64,000 nt of DNA from Ignavibacteriaceae bacterium (GTDB taxonomy: Bacteria > Bacteroidota > Ignavibacteria > Ignavibacteriales > Ignavibacteriaceae), in contig JALNZG010000015.1 of the NCBI GenBank assembly GCA_023229425.1, positions 1-64,000 on the forward strand, read 5' to 3'. The stretch's first letter is position 1. The number at the start of each line of letters is the position of its first letter. Below the pieces are notes generated by a model. The model was not told the DNA's origin and did no database searches. It saw only the letters and a list, made by a program, of their open reading frames with translations. Of the stretch, positions 17,694-26,275 are shown piece by piece. The position numbers were made by a program, and so were the translations under genes.

Positions 17694-19262
17694 ATGGCTC
17701 AGAAAAAAATATTATGGGTTGATGACGAGATTGATCTTCTTCGGTCTCATATAATCTTCTTAACGGAGAAAGGGTATGATGTTTCGACAAACACGAACGG
17801 AGACGATGCGTTGGTCACATTAAATGAGAAAGAGATTGATCTCATCTTTCTTGATGAAATGATGCCCGGCATGGGGGGGTTACAGCTTCTTGGAAAAATT
17901 AAAGAATCATATCCGAATATTCCGGTGGTGATGGTTACGAAAAGTGAAGCAGAATCTCTAATGGATGAAGCTATCGGAGGGAAGATAAAAGATTATCTGA
18001 CCAAACCGGTAAATCCAAGCCAGGTTCTTCTGGTCTGTAAAAAAATATTAGAAGGGAAACGGATCTCTACCGAAGTTGCAACTAAAGATTACTTACAAGA
18101 TTTCAACCAAATTTCTAGTCTCCTGCAGAATCAACTGTCTTATTCCGAGTGGATTGAATTATACTTAAAGTTAGTCCATTGGGATTTAGAACTTTCTACC
18201 CACAAAGAAAATAATTTATTGCAGACACTTGCAGATCAAAAAAAAGAAGCGAACAAAGAATTCTCTAAATATGTTGAGCGGAATTATAAAAATTGGATTC
18301 ATTCTCCCTCCAAAGAAGATCGCCCAAAATTGACGGTTGAGATTGCCAAAGATTTTGTTTTCCCTTTGATAAACGAAGCAAAGGGACCGGTTTTCTTTTT
18401 TGTTCTTGACTGCCTCAGGTTAGATCAATGGTTAACGATGGAAAAACTCTTAGTGGATTATTTTAAAATTTCAAAAGAGTATTATTACTCAATTCTTCCC
18501 ACTGCAACTCCTTATGCAAGAAATGCCCTCTTTGCAGGGCTTTATCCATCCGATATTGAAAAAAATTATCCTGATTTATGGTGTGGAAATGATGAAGACG
18601 AACACAGCATGAATAGATATGAAAAAGAACTACTTCAGCTGCATCTAAATAGAAATAAAGTTAAATTACAGACCGACTTAAAATACTTGAAAATTATTGA
18701 TCCCGAAGTTGGAAGAAATTTTGAACAGAACATATTATCGTACCAGAACAGTCACTTTACTGCGGTGGTAGTAAATTTTTTAGATATGATTGCACACGGC
18801 AGATCTGATTCTGACTTGCTCAAGGAAATTGCTCCTGACGAAGCCGCTTACCGTTCTTTAACAAATAGCTGGTTTACACATTCAACATTGCTTTCGACTT
18901 TTCGTTCAATTTCTAAAATGAAGAATGCAAAAATTGTAATTACTACCGATCACGGAAGCATCCGTTCATTACGGGGCGCTAAAGTACTCGGCGATCGCGA
19001 GACATCAACAAATCTTCGTTTTAAATATGGGAGGAATATGAAAGTTGATGATAAACACGCAATCTATGTAAGAGATCCGCTTGAGTTTAAATTACCCCGC
19101 CGCGGTGTTTCGATCAGTTATATCATTGCGAAAGAAGATTATTATTTTGTTTACCCGACTGATTACCATAAATATTTAAGTCATTACAAAGATACTTTTC
19201 AACATGGCGGAGTTTCTTTGGAAGAAATGATCCTTCCGATAATCACGCTCGAAACGAAGTGA
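17694..19262 (+). CDS. porX: PorX-type response regulator with PglZ phosphatase-like domain
   Basis: A 522-residue cytoplasmic protein. Residues 1-120 form a receiver domain with phospho-acceptor D54 (IFLDEMMPG) and KP at 104-105. The rest is a PglZ domain of the alkaline-phosphatase superfamily with FFVLDCLRLDQW, the nucleophile region TATPYARNALFAG near residue 270, DMIAHGRSDSD and TTDHGSIRS. PorX is known as a regulator of the type IX secretion system in Bacteroidota and has metal-dependent phosphodiesterase activity. No T9SS structural gene lies in this window. It overlaps tsaE by one or four bases. Confidence 0.92.
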   Translation: MAQKKILWVDDEIDLLRSHIIFLTEKGYDVSTNTNGDDALVTLNEKEIDLIFLDEMMPGMGGLQLLGKIKESYPNIPVVMVTKSEAESLMDEAIGGKIKDYLTKPVNPSQVLLVCKKILEGKRISTEVATKDYLQDFNQISSLLQNQLSYSEWIELYLKLVHWDLELSTHKENNLLQTLADQKKEANKEFSKYVERNYKNWIHSPSKEDRPKLTVEIAKDFVFPLINEAKGPVFFFVLDCLRLDQWLTMEKLLVDYFKISKEYYYSILPTATPYARNALFAGLYPSDIEKNYPDLWCGNDEDEHSMNRYEKELLQLHLNRNKVKLQTDLKYLKIIDPEVGRNFEQNILSYQNSHFTAVVVNFLDMIAHGRSDSDLLKEIAPDEAAYRSLTNSWFTHSTLLSTFRSISKMKNAKIVITTDHGSIRSLRGAKVLGDRETSTNLRFKYGRNMKVDDKHAIYVRDPLEFKLPRRGVSISYIIAKEDYYFVYPTDYHKYLSHYKDTFQHGGVSLEEMILPIITLETK

Positions 19263-19687
19263 TGAAATTTCCGTTTATTCAAAATATTTATTCTGAAGAA
19301 GAAACAATATCCATTGCAAAAACATTTTCAACCATCTTGCAAAAAGGAGATTGCGTTTCACTCATTGGAAATTTGGGAGCGGGGAAAACGTTTTTTGTTA
19401 AATATTTGTGTAAAGAGTTTTTAATTGATGATGCAAATAGTCCCACATTTGCGATTCTGAATGTTTATTTGGGGAAGGAAAAGTTTTTTCATTTCGATTT
19501 TTATCGTGTTCGATCCAAACAAGAGTTGCTTGATATCGGGCTATATGATTACTTAAACGATGAAGAAGCTGTTACAATAATTGAATGGGCTGATTTGTTT
19601 CAAGCAGTTTTGCCAAAAAAACGATATGAAATCACGATAATCCTAAATGAGGATTTTTCCCGTACTTTTACGATAGAAAAATTATGA
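19262..19687 (+). CDS. tsaE: tRNA threonylcarbamoyladenosine biosynthesis ATPase TsaE
   Basis: A 141-residue ATPase for the t6A modification of ANN-decoding tRNAs. The Walker A motif is GNLGAGKTFF; SPTFAILNVY and FHFDFYRV follow, then IIEWAD, all family signatures. The ATG at 19262 is used here; a GTG one codon earlier (19259) would overlap porX as GTGA. It overlaps tsaB by four bases (ATGA), and TsaB is its functional partner. Confidence 0.93.
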   Translation: MKFPFIQNIYSEEETISIAKTFSTILQKGDCVSLIGNLGAGKTFFVKYLCKEFLIDDANSPTFAILNVYLGKEKFFHFDFYRVRSKQELLDIGLYDYLNDEEAVTIIEWADLFQAVLPKKRYEITIILNEDFSRTFTIEKL

Positions 19688-20331
19688 TTGAAGAAAAACC
19701 AATATTGGCAATTGAAACAAGCGGCGAGCAGTGCGGGGTCTGCGTTTTTTGGAATTCCGAAAAATATGTTGAAACAACTTCCCGGATAAAATTCAGCCAT
19801 TCTAAAAAGATTTTTTCAATTGTTGAGAATACACTTTCCCTCGCGGAAGTTTCTTTAAATGAAGTTCAATCTATTGCAGTTTCAATTGGACCCGGTTCAT
19901 TTACTGGTTTGCGGATTGGTTTAGCTGCCGCAAAAGGAATGGCTCTAGGCGAGTCTTTACCGATTTGTCCTGTCCCAACATTTGAAGCAATTGCACTTGA
20001 AGCTTTAAACTGCACAAAAATCGGTGAGAAATTTTTCATTGCTAATAAAGTTAATAAGGAAGAATTCTATTTAGCCGGTTTTATTAATACGGGAAATATC
20101 TATAAATTTGTGCAAGAGTTGGGCATCGTTTCAAGGATTGAGTTTGAGAATAATTTTCGTGATGAACTGATATTTGGAAACGCCGGAAATAACCGACTTA
20201 ATTTTCCTTCAGCGAAGTCAATAGCTCTATGGAGTTTGTTGTTTGGCAAAAAACTTAAACAGACAAATTTTGATTTATTAGAACCGCTTTATATAAAAGA
20301 TTTTTTAGTGAAAGGATCGAATCTAAAATGA
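19684..20331 (+). CDS. tsaB: tRNA threonylcarbamoyladenosine biosynthesis protein TsaB
   Basis: A 215-residue ASKHA-fold protein that binds TsaD in the t6A complex. Diagnostic motifs are ILAIETSGEQCGVCV near the N-terminus and IGPGSFTGLRIGLAAAKG near residues 72-90. It follows tsaE with an ATGA overlap and is itself overlapped ATGA by the next gene. Confidence 0.93.
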   Translation: MIEEKPILAIETSGEQCGVCVFWNSEKYVETTSRIKFSHSKKIFSIVENTLSLAEVSLNEVQSIAVSIGPGSFTGLRIGLAAAKGMALGESLPICPVPTFEAIALEALNCTKIGEKFFIANKVNKEEFYLAGFINTGNIYKFVQELGIVSRIEFENNFRDELIFGNAGNNRLNFPSAKSIALWSLLFGKKLKQTNFDLLEPLYIKDFLVKGSNLK

Positions 20332-21062
20332 AAAAGAATTTATTAATTGCTTTATTTTTCTTCCCGGTAAGTTTTCTTTCTGCTCAATTAGCCGGACCGC
20401 GAATTCAAGCAAATATTTCGCAATATGATTTTGGTGAAATAATGGAAGGTATTGTTGTAAAATTTTCCTTTCAAGTTAAAAATGCAGGTGATCAAGTCCT
20501 TCATATTACTAATATTATGACGAGTTGTGGATGTACTGCAGCAGCAATGCAAAATGACGAAATTCAAGCAGGAGAAGGGACTTCAATTAATGTGGAATTT
20601 AATTCCGAAGGGAAATCAGGTCCTCAACATAGAATTGTTACGCTTGCTTCAAACGATCCTTCCAATCCAAGTTTGAAATTAGAAATAACCGGTAAAGTCT
20701 TATCGAAAGATAAAAACGGTGAACCATCCCAAGTTGCAACTCCGAAGTTACAATTTGAAAAAACGTTGCATGATTTTGGGAAGATAAAAGAGGGAAGTAT
20801 CGTTGATTACACTTTTAAATACAAAAATGTTGGATCCGCACCACTGGAAATTAGTCATGTGAGAACTTCCTGCGGATGTACGGCTGCGGTAATTAGCGGT
20901 AAATCTCTAAAACCTAAAGAAGAAGGAACGCTCAAGGTTGAATTCGATTCTTCAAACCGTGAGGGTGTTGTAACAAGGACAATCACCCTAACATCTAATG
21001 ATCCTTTAGAACCTCAAAAGATACTGACAATTATGGCATTCATAGAAAAAACGAAAGATTAA
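20328..21062 (+). CDS. Secreted protein with two DUF1573 domains
   Basis: A 244-residue protein with a Sec signal peptide (LLIALFFFPVSFLSAQ). Two DUF1573 (Ig-like, ASH/HYDIN-type) domains follow. Each has the same start (YDFGEIMEGIVVKFSF and HDFGKIKEGSIVDYTF) and the same Cys motif (TSCGCTAA, both copies). DUF1573 proteins are abundant in Bacteroidota and have no settled function; the paired cysteines may bind metal or form disulfides. The start overlaps the tsaB stop. Confidence 0.88.
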   Translation: MKKNLLIALFFFPVSFLSAQLAGPRIQANISQYDFGEIMEGIVVKFSFQVKNAGDQVLHITNIMTSCGCTAAAMQNDEIQAGEGTSINVEFNSEGKSGPQHRIVTLASNDPSNPSLKLEITGKVLSKDKNGEPSQVATPKLQFEKTLHDFGKIKEGSIVDYTFKYKNVGSAPLEISHVRTSCGCTAAVISGKSLKPKEEGTLKVEFDSSNREGVVTRTITLTSNDPLEPQKILTIMAFIEKTKD

Positions 21063-21066
21063 TATT

Positions 21067-21906
21067 ATGTCATGGTTTAAACGATCAAAGAAAAATTTTT
21101 CTGAAGATACTCAGAAGATAGATCTCCCTGACGGGATGTGGATGAAATGCCCGGAATGTGATGAGATTATCCACAAAAAGCAACTTGAAAATAATTTATG
21201 GACTTGCTTTAAATGTTCCTATCATTTTCGTATCGGAAGCGAAGAATATATTAAGGTCATTCTTGATGAGGGATCGTTTAGAGAAATGAATAAAAAGATG
21301 CGGTCTGCCGATCCTTTAGAATTCTCCGATACAAAAAAATATTCTGTACGAGTTAACGATGCAATAAAAAAGACTGAACTTTACGATGCAATAAGAACCG
21401 GAACGGGAACGATTAATGGGAAAGAAATTTCTTTCGGCTGTATGGATTTCAAATTCATCGGTGGGAGCATGGGCTCAGTTGTTGGGGAAAAAATTGCCAG
21501 ACTCATTGATAAATCAATAAAATCAAGAATCCCGCTTGTACTTATTTCTTCCAGCGGCGGAGCAAGGATGATGGAAGGTGTTTTGAGTTTAATGCAAATG
21601 GCTAAAACAAGTACAAGGTTAGCCAAGCTTGCTGATCTTGGGATTTCGTATATATCCATTTTAACCGATCCTACAACCGGCGGTATTACTGCAAGTTACG
21701 CCATGTTAGGTGATGTAAATATTGCCGAGCCGAAAGCATTGATTGGATTTGCCGGACCGCGGGTTATTAAACAAACTATCGGCAGAGATTTACCAAAGGG
21801 TTTCCAAACTGCGGAATTTTTGCAAGAGCACGGTTTTATTGATAAAGTGGTTCCCCGCAAAGAATTAAAAAATACACTCTTCACTCTTTTGGAGTTTCTA
21901 AGTTAA
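21067..21906 (+). CDS. accD: Acetyl-CoA carboxylase carboxyltransferase subunit beta
   Basis: A 279-residue subunit of the first enzyme of fatty-acid synthesis. It has the N-terminal zinc ribbon (CPECDEIIHKKQLENN then CFKC) and the crotonase-like carboxyltransferase core with SSSGGARMMEG, PTTGGITASYAMLGD and FAGPRVI. The start is an ATG four bases after the DUF1573 stop. accA is not in the window. Confidence 0.95.
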   Translation: MSWFKRSKKNFSEDTQKIDLPDGMWMKCPECDEIIHKKQLENNLWTCFKCSYHFRIGSEEYIKVILDEGSFREMNKKMRSADPLEFSDTKKYSVRVNDAIKKTELYDAIRTGTGTINGKEISFGCMDFKFIGGSMGSVVGEKIARLIDKSIKSRIPLVLISSSGGARMMEGVLSLMQMAKTSTRLAKLADLGISYISILTDPTTGGITASYAMLGDVNIAEPKALIGFAGPRVIKQTIGRDLPKGFQTAEFLQEHGFIDKVVPRKELKNTLFTLLEFLS

Positions 21907-21976
21907 AATAATATTGGGTTTGAAATATTAAAGTAAATTTTTGCCATGTGAGTATGCAATAATGAGAAATTAAGAA

Positions 21977-22213
21977 ATGAAACATGAATTTTTAACATCA
22001 GAAGGGAAGTCCACAATACCAGTCAAGCTCAAAAGGGAAAATAAACTAAAAAACAGAACTAAGGTTTATTTTTGTGGAAATGATAATAGAATAGAAATTG
22101 AACCGATAACATCTGAAACAATACGGAAGAATATTGGAATATTAGGTACAAAGGGGAAACTCCTTAAAGCTTTTTTGGAAGAAAAGAAAAAGAAACGAAT
22201 TAGGCAGGGTTAG
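21977..22213 (+). CDS. AbrB/SpoVT-type protein, orphan antitoxin-like
   Basis: A 78-residue protein whose first half (KHEFLTSEGKSTIPVKLKRENKL) matches the swapped-hairpin AbrB fold. The second half is basic (LKAFLEEKKKKRIRQG), like the toxin-binding tail of VapB-type antitoxins. No PIN-domain or other toxin follows; instead there is a dam remnant. It is either an orphan antitoxin or a small transcription factor. Confidence 0.65.
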   Translation: MKHEFLTSEGKSTIPVKLKRENKLKNRTKVYFCGNDNRIEIEPITSETIRKNIGILGTKGKLLKAFLEEKKKKRIRQG

Positions 22214-22284
22214 TTAAAGAATATAAACTGGATATTGGACATCATTTTAGAATAAATAATTTAAATTTGGATAAAAAATACAGA

Positions 22285-22374
22285 ATGCACAAAATAGATT
22301 TATATGTAGCAAAACCTTTTCTTAAATGGGCGGGCGGTAAAACACAACTGTTAGAACAATCTTGGGAGAGTTAA
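22285..22374 (+). pseudogene. 5' remnant of a DNA adenine methyltransferase (Dam/DpnIIA type)
   Basis: A short reading frame of 29 residues contains KPFLKWAGGKTQLLEQ. This is the N-terminal S-adenosylmethionine-binding signature of the D12/Dam class of adenine methyltransferases, which are normally about 270 residues. The frame then stops and the restriction-endonuclease-like gene begins within 35 bases. About 90% of the methyltransferase is therefore missing. The likely event is an internal deletion that joined the start of dam to the next gene. Confidence 0.7.
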
Positions 22375-22406
22375 GAATTTTTTCAATAACGGGTAGTGAA
22401 TACAAT

Positions 22407-23135
22407 ATGAAACAATATGAAGCTGTAATTAAGATAATGGAAGAAAATGGAGGATATTCTACATTAGGAGAATTATACAAGGAAGTATTTAAAATCGAAA
22501 AGGTGAAATGGGGAACTCAAACTCCATTTGCATCAATAAGAAGAATTGTTCAAGATGAACGATTTTTCTTTAAACTCAAACCCGGGTTATGGGCATTGAA
22601 GTCTAGAAAAGAGAATGTATTAAAGCGTTTTGAAATAACTAACATCAAAAAAATTGATAGTTTAGAATTTAATCATTCATATTACCAAGGTTTACTTTTA
22701 GAAATCGGTAAGTTAAAAAAAATGGAAACCTATGTGCCGTCGCAAGATAAAAACAAGAAATTTCTTGAAAAACCATTGGGAGAAATTGCTTCAATTGATA
22801 AATTTTTTAATTTTACTTACAATGAAATTGTAAAAAAAGCTAAAACAGTTGATGTTTCTTGGTTTAATGAACGAAGACTTCCTAATTCTTTTTTTGAAGT
22901 AGAACATTCTACGGATTTCAAAAACTCTTTGCTCAAGTTTGTGGAACTGCAAGATTTTAATGTTGATTTTAGAGTAGTTGCAGATAAACGCAAGGAAAAT
23001 CTTTATAATTCAATTATATCAATGACCGCATTTCGTAGTATTGCTCACAGAGTTAGGTTTCTTTCTTATGATATTTTGGCCGAGTTGCACGTTAAGACCG
23101 TTGAGTTAAATTTAATCGAAAGAAATATTTATTAA
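22407..23135 (+). CDS. Restriction-endonuclease-like protein with N-terminal winged helix
   Basis: A 242-residue protein. Residues 1-65 (KQYEAVIKIMEENGGYSTLGELY to FKLKPGLWALK) form a HARE-type winged helix common at the N-terminus of type II restriction enzymes. The second half has a PD-(D/E)XK-like layout (VDVSWFNERR, FFEVEHSTDFKNSLLKF, DFRVVADKR). The position behind a dam remnant and in front of an intact adenine methyltransferase supports a restriction role. An in-frame TTG at 22362 would add 15 residues inside the remnant; the ATG at 22407 fits the domain start better. The recognition site is unknown, though the dam context makes GATC-like sequences a candidate. Confidence 0.65.
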   Translation: MKQYEAVIKIMEENGGYSTLGELYKEVFKIEKVKWGTQTPFASIRRIVQDERFFFKLKPGLWALKSRKENVLKRFEITNIKKIDSLEFNHSYYQGLLLEIGKLKKMETYVPSQDKNKKFLEKPLGEIASIDKFFNFTYNEIVKKAKTVDVSWFNERRLPNSFFEVEHSTDFKNSLLKFVELQDFNVDFRVVADKRKENLYNSIISMTAFRSIAHRVRFLSYDILAELHVKTVELNLIERNIY

Positions 23136-23142
23136 AACATAT

Positions 23143-23691
23143 ATGGGCGGAATATTTCAGCAAATAGAATCAGAAAAATCAAAGATGACACATGGGTTGT
23201 TTTCAAGTCGCTCTGACGAATGGGCAACGCCACAATATGTTTTCAATATTCTTAATGAGGAATTTAATTTTCAATTGGATGTGTGCGCTACTTCCGATAA
23301 TTCTAAATGTAATGTTTTTTTCGATAAGCAAGTTGACGGTCTGCAACAAGAATGGAGTCCATTCCGTTGTTGGATGAATCCCCCCTATGGTAAAAACATT
23401 AAACAGTGGATGAAAAAAGCACATCTGGAAAGCCAAAAGGGAGCGTTAGTCGTTTGCTTAATTCCTTCCCGCACTGATACCAAATGGTGGCATGAACACG
23501 TCATGAAATCAGCTGAGATTAGATTTATTTCAGGCAGACTTAGTTTTGGAAATGAAAAACAATCCGCACCATTTCCTTCAAGTGTCGTAATTTATTATCC
23601 GGAACTTGATAATCCATATAAATTAGCAGTGCCAATAATAAAGTCCACACAATTTGATAAAGGATGGCAACAGCTAAAAATCATTGATTAA
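23143..23691 (+). CDS. Phage-type DNA N6-adenine methyltransferase
   Basis: A 182-residue protein of the phage Dam family. Features are the N-terminal SSRSDEWATPQYVFNILNEEF, the LDVCATSDNSKC segment and the catalytic NPPYGKNIKQWM, followed by LIPSRTDTKWWHEHV and ISGRLSFG. It starts seven bases after the endonuclease-like gene. The pair may work as a restriction-modification unit in which this enzyme replaced the original Dam, or it may be a stray phage gene. Confidence 0.85.
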   Translation: MGGIFQQIESEKSKMTHGLFSSRSDEWATPQYVFNILNEEFNFQLDVCATSDNSKCNVFFDKQVDGLQQEWSPFRCWMNPPYGKNIKQWMKKAHLESQKGALVVCLIPSRTDTKWWHEHVMKSAEIRFISGRLSFGNEKQSAPFPSSVVIYYPELDNPYKLAVPIIKSTQFDKGWQQLKIID

Positions 23692-23797
23692 TAATTGTAT
23701 TGTGAATAAAACACTCTGCATTTAATGAACTATTCGAAATTTAATCTGCCTGATATTAAGTTGAGCATACATTTCAAATTATTTTATCAAAAGAAAC

Positions 23798-24145
23798 TCA
23801 CCCCGGAGGCCAGTTCATTTTTCTGCCGCCGAGTAAGTGCATGTGCAAATGATAAACTTCTTGTCCACCATCATCACCACAATTAAACACTAAACGGAAA
23901 CCTTTCTCAGCGATCCCTTCTTGTTTTGCAATTGCATTCGCGACGTCGATCATTTCTCCTAAAAGTGCTCCATGTTCTTTGCCGTTTAAATCGGTTACTT
24001 TTGCAATTTCAATTTTTGGAACGACAAGAATATGCGTAGGCGCAGCGGGATTAATATCCCGGAATGCAAGTACGGTTTCATTTTCATAAACGATAGCTGC
24101 CGGAATTTCTTTTCTAATAATTTTTGAAAAAATTGTTTCTGCCAT
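23798..24145 (-). CDS. hinT: HIT-family purine nucleoside phosphoramidase (HinT-like)
   Basis: A 115-residue hydrolase of nucleoside phosphoramidates. It shows the family start TIFSKIIRKEIPA, the segment FRDINPAAPTHILVVPK, and the catalytic histidine triad in YHLHMHLLGGR. The length is normal. It is transcribed away from the restriction islet. Confidence 0.93.
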   Translation of the reverse strand: MAETIFSKIIRKEIPAAIVYENETVLAFRDINPAAPTHILVVPKIEIAKVTDLNGKEHGALLGEMIDVANAIAKQEGIAEKGFRLVFNCGDDGGQEVYHLHMHLLGGRKMNWPPG

Positions 24146-24226
24146 TATTGTATTTCCATTTAAGTTTTTTTTGATGATAAGAAGTTTGGTGTATCTACCT
24201 TCTAATTTTCAAACTGGGCTGCTTTC

Positions 24227-24251
24227 AATTCCTAATTCCTAATTCCTAATT
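24227..24251. repeat. Heptamer array (aattcct x3)
   Basis: Three perfect copies of aattcct plus aatt lie just beyond the 3' end of the NtrC-type regulator gene. This is one of the period-7 arrays found in many spacers of the window. Confidence 0.85.
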
Positions 24252-24257
24252 ATTTCT

Positions 24258-25616
24258 CTATGCTTTTCCTTTCTCAATATTATATTTCTTCATCTTATTG
24301 TAAAGATGACTACGCTGAATGTTTAACGAGTCGGCAGTCTTGCTTATATTCCAATGATTTGCATCAAGCTGTTTCATAATAAAAGCACGCTCAGCTTTTC
24401 CTTTAAAATCTTGAAATGAATTTGAAAGATCAACCATTTCTCCGATGTCTTGCTTTTCGTAAGGAACAAGAAACTCAATATCTTGTTTCGAGATTTCTTT
24501 CTTATCGATAATAATAATAATTCGCTCAACAATATTGCGCAGTTCTCTGATGTTACCCGCCCATCGTAAATTTTGCAGAACCGTAAGCGCATCATCTGAA
24601 AATGATGGAATAACTTTTTTATGTTTCTGTGAAATATCCTGAGCGAAGTGTTTTACAAGCAAGGGAATATCTTCCAATCTTTCGCGGAGTGGTGGAACAG
24701 TAATAGGAATAACATTTAGACGATGGAGCAAGTCTTCCCGGAAATTTCCTTTTTCAATTTCTTCCGCCAAATTCTTGTTTGTAGCGGAAATAATCCGCAC
24801 ATCAACTTCAATTGATTTAGCTCCCCCGACACGCTGAATTTTTCCATCTTCAATTGCGCGCAGTACTTTTGCCTGTGCTTGAAGACTCATATCGCCGATC
24901 TCGTCCAAAAAGATTGTTCCTTTATTTGCAAGCTCAAATTTACCAATACGTTGTTGCATTGCGCCTGTGAAAGAGCCTTTCTCGTGTCCAAATAATTCGG
25001 ATTCAATAAGTTCATTTGGAATGGCGGCACAATTTACTTCGATAAAAGGTTTCTCTTTGCGCAGACTTTTTTTATGAATAGCGCGTGCAACCAATTCTTT
25101 TCCCGTTCCGTTTTCACCGGTGATTAAAACGCGAACATCAGTTTGCGAAACTTTTTCAATGAGTGATAAAACATTTTTTAATGCACGAGAATTACCGATA
25201 ATTTCACCCGGTTCGAGAAAAGTTTTTTTCATCTCATCATTTTCTTTTTTTAGATGAGCCTGTTCAACCGCATTGCGTATGGTTATTAAGAGTTTATCGC
25301 GGTCAATGGGTTTTTCTAGAAAATCAAACGCGCCGAGTTTTGTTGCCTGTATCGCATTCTGAATATTTCCGAAAGCGGAAATGATGATCACATTTAAGAA
25401 AGGAAAATCTTGCTTTGCTTTTGTAAGCACTTCAAAACCGTTGAGGTCGGGCATCTGAATATCAAGCAGAACAACATCAAATTGTTCCGAAGATATTTTC
25501 TGCAAGCCTTCAGTTCCCGAAGTTGCAAAATCTGTGTGATAACCTTCAAAATCGAGAATGAGTTGAATGCTTTCACAAATTTGTTTTTCGTCATCAATGA
25601 TTAATACTGTGTTCAT
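24258..25616 (-). CDS. NtrC-family sigma-54-dependent response regulator
   Basis: A 452-residue activator. It has an N-terminal receiver with phospho-acceptor D53 (VVLLDIQMPDLNG), a central AAA+ domain with Walker A GENGTGKE, the sigma-54 contact loop GSFTGA and Walker B TIFLDEIGD, and a C-terminal Fis-type helix-turn-helix (WNISKTADSLNIQRSHLYNK). The cognate histidine kinase is not adjacent. The gene is two bases from the next protein on the same strand. Candidate sigma-54 promoter sequence in this window is listed at 55577. Confidence 0.95.
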   Translation of the reverse strand: MNTVLIIDDEKQICESIQLILDFEGYHTDFATSGTEGLQKISSEQFDVVLLDIQMPDLNGFEVLTKAKQDFPFLNVIIISAFGNIQNAIQATKLGAFDFLEKPIDRDKLLITIRNAVEQAHLKKENDEMKKTFLEPGEIIGNSRALKNVLSLIEKVSQTDVRVLITGENGTGKELVARAIHKKSLRKEKPFIEVNCAAIPNELIESELFGHEKGSFTGAMQQRIGKFELANKGTIFLDEIGDMSLQAQAKVLRAIEDGKIQRVGGAKSIEVDVRIISATNKNLAEEIEKGNFREDLLHRLNVIPITVPPLRERLEDIPLLVKHFAQDISQKHKKVIPSFSDDALTVLQNLRWAGNIRELRNIVERIIIIIDKKEISKQDIEFLVPYEKQDIGEMVDLSNSFQDFKGKAERAFIMKQLDANHWNISKTADSLNIQRSHLYNKMKKYNIEKGKA

Positions 25617-25618
25617 AA

Positions 25619-26236
25619 TTACTGCTGATATTTCTTTATAAAAAATGAAGGAAGCAATGTTTGATCTTTCTTCAAACTTTTTCCGAATGCTTCGCCGAGT
25701 TTATTAATTTTTAAATCGCGCAAATCAATTTGATTTTCCGGTGTAAAATTCTCTTCAAAAACTTCTACAAAATAACCAATCGCTTTAGTTAAATCAAAGA
25801 TTTGTGAAGTGTAAGCAACAAAAGCGTTTCCGAAAAAGTGGGCAAGTTTGTCTCTATCGCCAAATTCATTCTTAGGTGAATCCGCTAAAAAATATTTCGG
25901 GAGATTTTTGTTTTTCTTTTTAAAAGTTGAATCATCCGCTGAAAGTAAAGGATAATTAAATTTGAAAAGAAACCGGATCGGAACATTTTTGTAGGGAACA
26001 ACTGCAAAGGTTAAGGCAAGTAAAGCTTCTTGAATATTGTTCCCGGTGAAGCTTAAAGCTATTAAGTAAAGCGAATCAATTGATTGAAATTCGCCTTCTT
26101 GTTCCTTTAAAAGAAAAAATGAATCCGAAGCAATAAATTCCGAAATATTTTGCACTTCGTTTGAAAGTTGACTTCGCTGGGGAAAAGAAAAATTAGTGCT
26201 TAATACAATGGTGAAAATAAAAACAATATTTTTCAT
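25619..26236 (-). CDS. Exported protein of unknown function
   Basis: A 205-residue protein from the ATG at 26236 (an in-frame TTG 18 bases earlier is less likely). It has a signal peptide (IVFIFTIVLSTNFSFPQ). The only recognisable segment is DRDKLAHFFGNAFVAYTSQ, which recalls DUF2279/YfiM-like proteins that carry a D-K-x-x-H-F motif next to hydrophobic residues. The function is unknown. It sits between the NtrC-type regulator and the carboxyltransferase in a minus-strand run. Confidence 0.65.
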   Translation of the reverse strand: MKNIVFIFTIVLSTNFSFPQRSQLSNEVQNISEFIASDSFFLLKEQEGEFQSIDSLYLIALSFTGNNIQEALLALTFAVVPYKNVPIRFLFKFNYPLLSADDSTFKKKNKNLPKYFLADSPKNEFGDRDKLAHFFGNAFVAYTSQIFDLTKAIGYFVEVFEENFTPENQIDLRDLKINKLGEAFGKSLKKDQTLLPSFFIKKYQQ

Positions 26237-26240
26237 CCTA

Positions 26241-26275
26241 CATTTCAAATTCAATATTCATCATTACACTTGTAT
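26241..26275. repeat. Degenerate heptamer array
   Basis: Reads in sevens as catttca, aattcaa, tattcat, cattaca, cttgtat. It fills the spacer between two minus-strand genes and runs into the 3' end of the carboxyltransferase gene. Confidence 0.5.

Noticed and set aside
22362..22406. TTG start for the endonuclease-like protein
   Set aside because: It lies within the dam remnant, lacks a ribosome site and adds residues outside the winged-helix domain.
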